This document shows, piece after piece, positions 48,201-54,200 of a DNA stretch of 64,000 nucleotides; position 1 is the first letter of the stretch, and every line of letters starts with the position of its first letter. Origin of the DNA: Marthasterias glacialis (taxonomy: Eukaryota > Echinodermata > Asteroidea > Forcipulatida > Asteriidae); contig OU452219.1 in NCBI GenBank assembly GCA_911728455.2, positions 16,334,397 to 16,398,396 on the forward strand, written 5' to 3'. A program made the translations under genes and the position numbers. A model generated the notes under the pieces. The model did not search any database. It was not told the DNA's origin and saw only the letters and a list, made by a program, of their open reading frames with translations.

Positions 48201-51200
48201 GCTGTTGAACCACTTTTACACGAATGCACAGGGACCACTGCTGTGGGATTTGCTGTTCCAGAAATATGAAAAATTTAAAAGTTAGTACAGTTGTGTGTGC
48301 TGATTGTGTGTCACAACAATGGCGGCGGTTTGTTTACTTTTCTGATGGGATTTTTAACGGGTCAGACTTTTATCAGACTTTTAGTGGCGTTGTCAAGGCT
48401 GTGATTGGTCAATATGTTAGTAGGCGGGGCTTAATGGATCGGTCTATTCCAGACTGCTTGTCTTAAAAAACAAATGTTGCTTGAAAAAGGTTTTGCCAAT
48501 TTTATGCAGTATTATAGGGCACATGTAATAAGTTGAATTGATTTGAAAAAATTAACTCAAACTTTAGGAAATGACAAGTTGAAACTGAAAACTCAAGTAC
48601 ATGTAGCCCAACTTGGCTTGTCGATGTTTTCAGAATAGTACTAAATTGCAGCGTTGGCAGCGTTAAGCTCTATCATCATTGTAGTGTCCTGTAATTAGTG
48701 TCTATGGTCTCACTTTATTTACATTCAACCAGGCTGTAGTTGATGGTTTAATCATAATACTAGATCTGTAAAAATCCTGATTGCAAAAAAAACAAACCCC
48801 AAAACGAGAAGATAAGAACATGTACATGCTTAGTTTACTGGAGAAAACAGCTTCTGTTGGTTGTATTTAGTTGAGGGACACTTGTCTATAACATGTCAAG
48901 TGCAGTGCAAACTAATTGTGGGTCATGCCAGAGCCACCTCCCATGCCAGAAAAAGTAGAGACCCACCAGGCCGCTCGATACCAGGCAGATGTGTTGGTCT
49001 ATTTTAGGTTGGCAGTTGTGTTTTAGTTAGTATCAGATATCAATTGGGATGCTCAACAGGTTGCTGGAAATTGACTGGCTGTGACGAGGATATTGATCGA
49101 GGGGATAAAAGAGACTTGTCCAGAATGCTGAATAGCCAACAGGCTGTACAGCTAGAATGGCTGGTGTGTACGTCGCTTCATTCACACACAAAAATATCAA
49201 AGGTTTGGGGTCTTCCCTTCAGGGGTGAATGAAGCCGCTTCTTCCCTGCCCCCTCAAAAAAAAAAAAAAAAAAAAAAAGGGATTACAGGCAAAATGAGTC
49301 AAGATCGGCGGAACATGTTAACATATATTATAATTCAAGGGTCATAATACTAGTTTTATGCAATTTTTTAACCGGAATTGAAAATTACAATGTGTACAAA
49401 TTGCTCAATTGCATGTGTGTACATAATCAATGTTCTAAGGGATTGACAGATGTTACCTTGGAAACGACATGTCCAAAACGCAAGCAGACACCTCTGTTAC
49501 ACTTTGATAATAGTAACCTGTATGAATATGTAGCTGGTTCATTAATTAACAGTGGTAAACACACCATGACCCAGCGGGAACCAGCTGCCCTCATCATCAG
49601 CAGTCTTCCACCCGGCACCATCTGTCTGCAGTTTCCAAAAGATCGCCCTGCCAATAGGTGTTTTTATGTCTAGTTTCTGGCTCAAGGCTTCTTTTATTAT
49701 CTTTGGATGTTTACTTGGTCTGTGCTTACTACTTGCACATTCCTTTTGTTCTCTCCCCATTCACCATCTGCACAAATGCTACAGAAATTTACTCAATGCT
49801 CAAGGTTTTCTTGTTTTAATCGGAGTTCATCTGTTTGGTAAATATATAGGTTGCACAATCAATGAATTAACCAAATAAAGCAAAGTTCAAGATCACCTAG
49901 AATTTTAATGATTAGCCCATTGCTGTGGGAAATTACATCATTGGTATTTGGAACCGTATGTTTGTTTCAATCCAGTGTAGTTGTAGATGTATACCATAAA
50001 ATTAACCCGTTAAAATTTCAATAAGGTGGTAGCGTTTTTGAGATATTGGCAAAAATTCGGAGCAGTTATTTCCACACAGATGAAGAATCCATATCCAAAT
50101 AAAACCCGTTTTGTCTGCAAATGACTGTCGTGTTCTGCCAACCATAGCTTCAAAATAGAACAAAATTGCGTTTTTCTTTGAAATGAAATAACACTCCTGG
50201 CGAAATGATTTCACTGGATACTTTGGAAAAATATGTACTTTCAGTCAAGTAAGTTATTTCATAGTAACTTGGGAGTACATTTTTTTCATGTCTGCAAATG
50301 ATGTAATTTCCCTTTAATGTTTTAAGAATATTACGGGTCTTTTCCCCCAGTAAGAATTTTGTCTATGAGTTTTGCATATACCTTTCCCTGGTGCTTTTTG
50401 GTCTATTTAGTCTAATTGTTGTGTTATCTGCGTGTTAATTTTTATTATTTCATTTTGTATAAAAGAAGTATGTATTGTGCTCCTGTGATATGTGCTCGAA
50501 AAAAATGATTTGATTCCAACAAACAGAATTTAAAAGGGCCTGTTATTTTATAACAGTTAGTAAATCGTTTTGAACTTGTAGATTGCTATAAAAATGTTGT
50601 TTTTGAATTGATTATCTTTGCCAACCACCCAGCAATTTAAATGTGTACGCTGGCCATACCCACTGCTGGTACCCTCTATTAATGACATTATTATTTCGCC
50701 TGCATTTTGTCTCTGAAATTGAGCAGGCAGCGCACAGAGTTTATTTATTCTGCTCCATGTAAAAATTCATTTTTTTAATTACTTACTCTGTTATTATTCG
50801 TTGATGGGTTTTTTTTCATTCGATATCTCATTTGGAAATTAATAACTTTGGTCATCCTACAAAAATGGTAATTTAACATTTAGATTGATTTTCCAAGGTA
50901 AAATTGACTTGAGCGCAGATCATATATCTATAACGATTTCAGAAATAAACACCCAGTTTCATGGAAATATTGGCTGATTCTAAATGGCCCGCTGAGTGTG
51001 TTTGATATCAACATGTACTGAATATGTATGTTGTGTTATCATTGAATTTTTCATTGATTGCCCTTAGACAAAAACTGGGTGATCAACAGGAGACCACTGG
51101 TTGCTGCTTAACCAGTTCTTTCCCTGTCCAGCCCGATGGGATTATTTTCTCAGAATTGCCAGAATCATTTTTCTTTGAGAGTACTGCTTTCACAAAGAAA

Positions 51201-54200
51201 CCTTGACTTGACAAAGCCAAGAGACCAAAGATTCTCTTTGAAGCACCGCGTTTTTTTGTTTCTCTATGGGGAAAATGTCAAATTCATGCACTGTGTTTGC
51301 CAAACCTTAGCTGTGATGTATGGCCCAGTGGTTTAGTGGTGAGACATTTGCTCTAGTATGGCTTTTTTGTCCATGACCAATGTTCAGACTGAAATGTTTG
51401 TGTCCATGTACAGTATGTATACAAAAAGTAAAAACAGTTGTTGCATTGTCGAATTAAAAGCAGGAATGTACAAGAATGGCGATAAAAGGCATTTCTTGTT
51501 GAGCAAATTGGCAAATTTAGTTTCCCGGGCTTGATTTCAGAAAGAAGTAAGATTGATCTTAAGATGTGTTATCAATCTTAATTGCTGAGCAAAGAGTGGC
51601 GTCACAATACAAATCACGGTGGCAACATTGAAATCTCATCTAAAAGATGCTTCTTGGTGCTTTGTGAAACAAAGCCCAGGTCTGACACAGACAGCTACAA
51701 TAGTAGAACCAGTTTGTTAAAGAAGATGCCATAGTAATAAATGATCGAGGCATACGGCCACTTCAATGTGAACGATCCGTGTTGGCTCATTAGTCTGTTT
51801 TAGTTATCTATTGTGGTCAGTAATCACAAAGGAATAATACACCTCATTAGTCTACATGGATGCTAATTAGGGCGATGTTAACCATGTTGACAATTCAAAC
51901 GTCAACAAGCAGCAGATTGTCCAGGGAATACGAATCCAGTCCACACATACCCTGTTTTGTATTTTATGATAGGGACACATGAACTATGAATGCATGCAGT
52001 TTGCAAACTTCCCTTTTAGTACATGCTCAACATATGCCGGCCCTAAAGTTCACTCTAAAGGGCACTTCTATGGGGAAAATGTAAATTTCTGTTGGAACTT
52101 TGCAAAGGGTGTTACAGCAAAAGTGCAGGGCACCATGGCAGTTGCTGTGGGTGCCGTTGGTTAATTTGAGACCTGCATACATAGTATGTATGTATGTCAA
52201 TCAATACGATGAAGAAAGTATCCTCTAGCTGTAGTATCTTTCTGCCTCCAGTTTTCATCTTTCACCCACAGGAATACTAATCATGTACCTGTTATATGGT
52301 AGACCTGTAAGAAGTAACTAAAACTAGTAAGCTTACGAGCTCGTCTTCAGAACCACCACTCCTCCCAAAAGAGATTTATACATGATTGTAGCCGCAAGCC
52401 TACTAGTTATGGTTACTTCTTATTCTCCTCACCAAGCAACGCTTTTAAATGTCGCTCGTTTTTGTATTCCCGACTCTTCCTCAGATGTAATCAACGATGC
52501 AATATTTGATGAAGATCATGATGAGATGGTGATAGTTAAAGATATTGAAATGTTCTCATTGTGTGAACATCATCTCGTTCCTTTTATCGGCAAGGTAAGA
52601 TAACATTACGCTGTCCTTATTTTTGTCTTGAAATGTTTACGAGGATATTGACCCCTTGCATTGGCGTAAAAGATTGGTATGCATTGTGGGTACTGTCTGC
52701 CCACGGTCTGCCATTTTACAAGTTACATGTAAAGATATATACTGGGCTTGTAAACGTGCGCACATTGCTTAAAATAAACGTGCACCTCTTAGTGTATGAC
52801 ACGGACTCCCAAAATGCTTTTCAGTTTTGGGGGGCCCCAGGTACCATGTTTTTAATGGGAGACTTTTGAGACGTTAGCGGGTGCCCCAGTACCCGGTCCT
52901 TTTCTTATTGCTCTCATAATAGAAAAGGACTGGTTACTGGAGCACCCTCAAGCGTCTCAAAAGTCTCCCATTACATGTTTTTTTATATTTTTTATTGGGG
53001 GCGGAGACACTGGAAACTTTTATTTTTATTTATTTTTTTTTTTTTTGGGGGGGGGCACGTGGCCCTCCAGACCCCCCTTGGCTCTGCCGCTGCACTGATG
53101 TCATTGACCTTACATGAATCCAAAACCAGAACTAGCACACTCGTTGCTAGAAAAAAAGAATACGGTTTCTTGGTTAATGTAGCTCAATGAATGTTTATTA
53201 TACATGGGATCAAATTTTACCAGTAATGCATTTAAATAACAAGGCACCAGATGGGATATTGTGCATTTTTATGTCGAACACATACTGTAGCGTAACAGAG
53301 AATGGCCCAATGAACAAATCTTTTGCCAATACAGATCAATTTAACCAGCTGGTTGTGACACCAGAGTCTGCTGACCCGCAGCAGGAATTCCAGATTATCA
53401 AATTGCAAAAATGATTAACTGCAATTTAGTTCTTCTTTCCACACATTAGAGGCCAGTTGACTTTTTGTAAACATACATGTCGTATTTTTGTAAGTATTGT
53501 GCTGTTATGATTTTGTAAGTACATGTATTGTGCTGTTCGTATTTTTTTCCCTTAAGAATTTATTTGCAATTTTGTAAACTGGATGTGGTTTGTAGTATTG
53601 CTGGTTTCACTGTTGCAGGCATGCGATTTTTCCTGATTTCAGGATTTTCTCAAAATCTCTTGGAGCCAAATTTTCTTGAAAGAATGTAATGCAGACACCA
53701 AAGGGATAAAGAAATAGTCCATATTATGTCCAAAACCTGTAGTTTTGTCTGTCTGGTGATGGAGTGTCTGTAAACCTCCTGAATTGTAACATCTGGGAGG
53801 GTCTGGAATATGGGGGAACCCAGGCCCGCAAGCCATTTTCGGGAATGTTTATGTTCGGCAAATCTCATCATCCCTACTGGTGCCTTGCATGAGTTTTAAA
53901 AAACATAAACCCTTCAAAAACTTTGTATTGTAAAGTATTTCATTCACCTTTTCAGGTTTCAATAGGATACCTCCCAAATAAGCGGCTTCTGGGACTCAGT
54001 AAAGTAGCAAGGTAAGACCTCGCGAGTAGATACCCTTCTCACACTATTTTATCGCTTGCCATGCTGGAGTACTTACATGCGCGCATCACGCACACACATT
54101 ACTAGAACTGCATGAACATGTATGTGTACTATGAAACGCGATGTCACGCAATGGTACCCGGCAGGATCCTCAAGTTGGGACAGAATCGCCAAGAAGCAAT

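Larger units (their letters stand above)
36281..52484 (+). other. GCH1 intron 1 (16.2 kb)
   Basis: Bounded by GTTAGC and CTTCCTCAG. It contains a SINE, about ten MITEs, a triplicated 230-bp segment, two copies of a 430-bp repeat and a 31-bp minisatellite, listed separately. No coding exon of another gene was seen within it. Confidence 0.85.
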
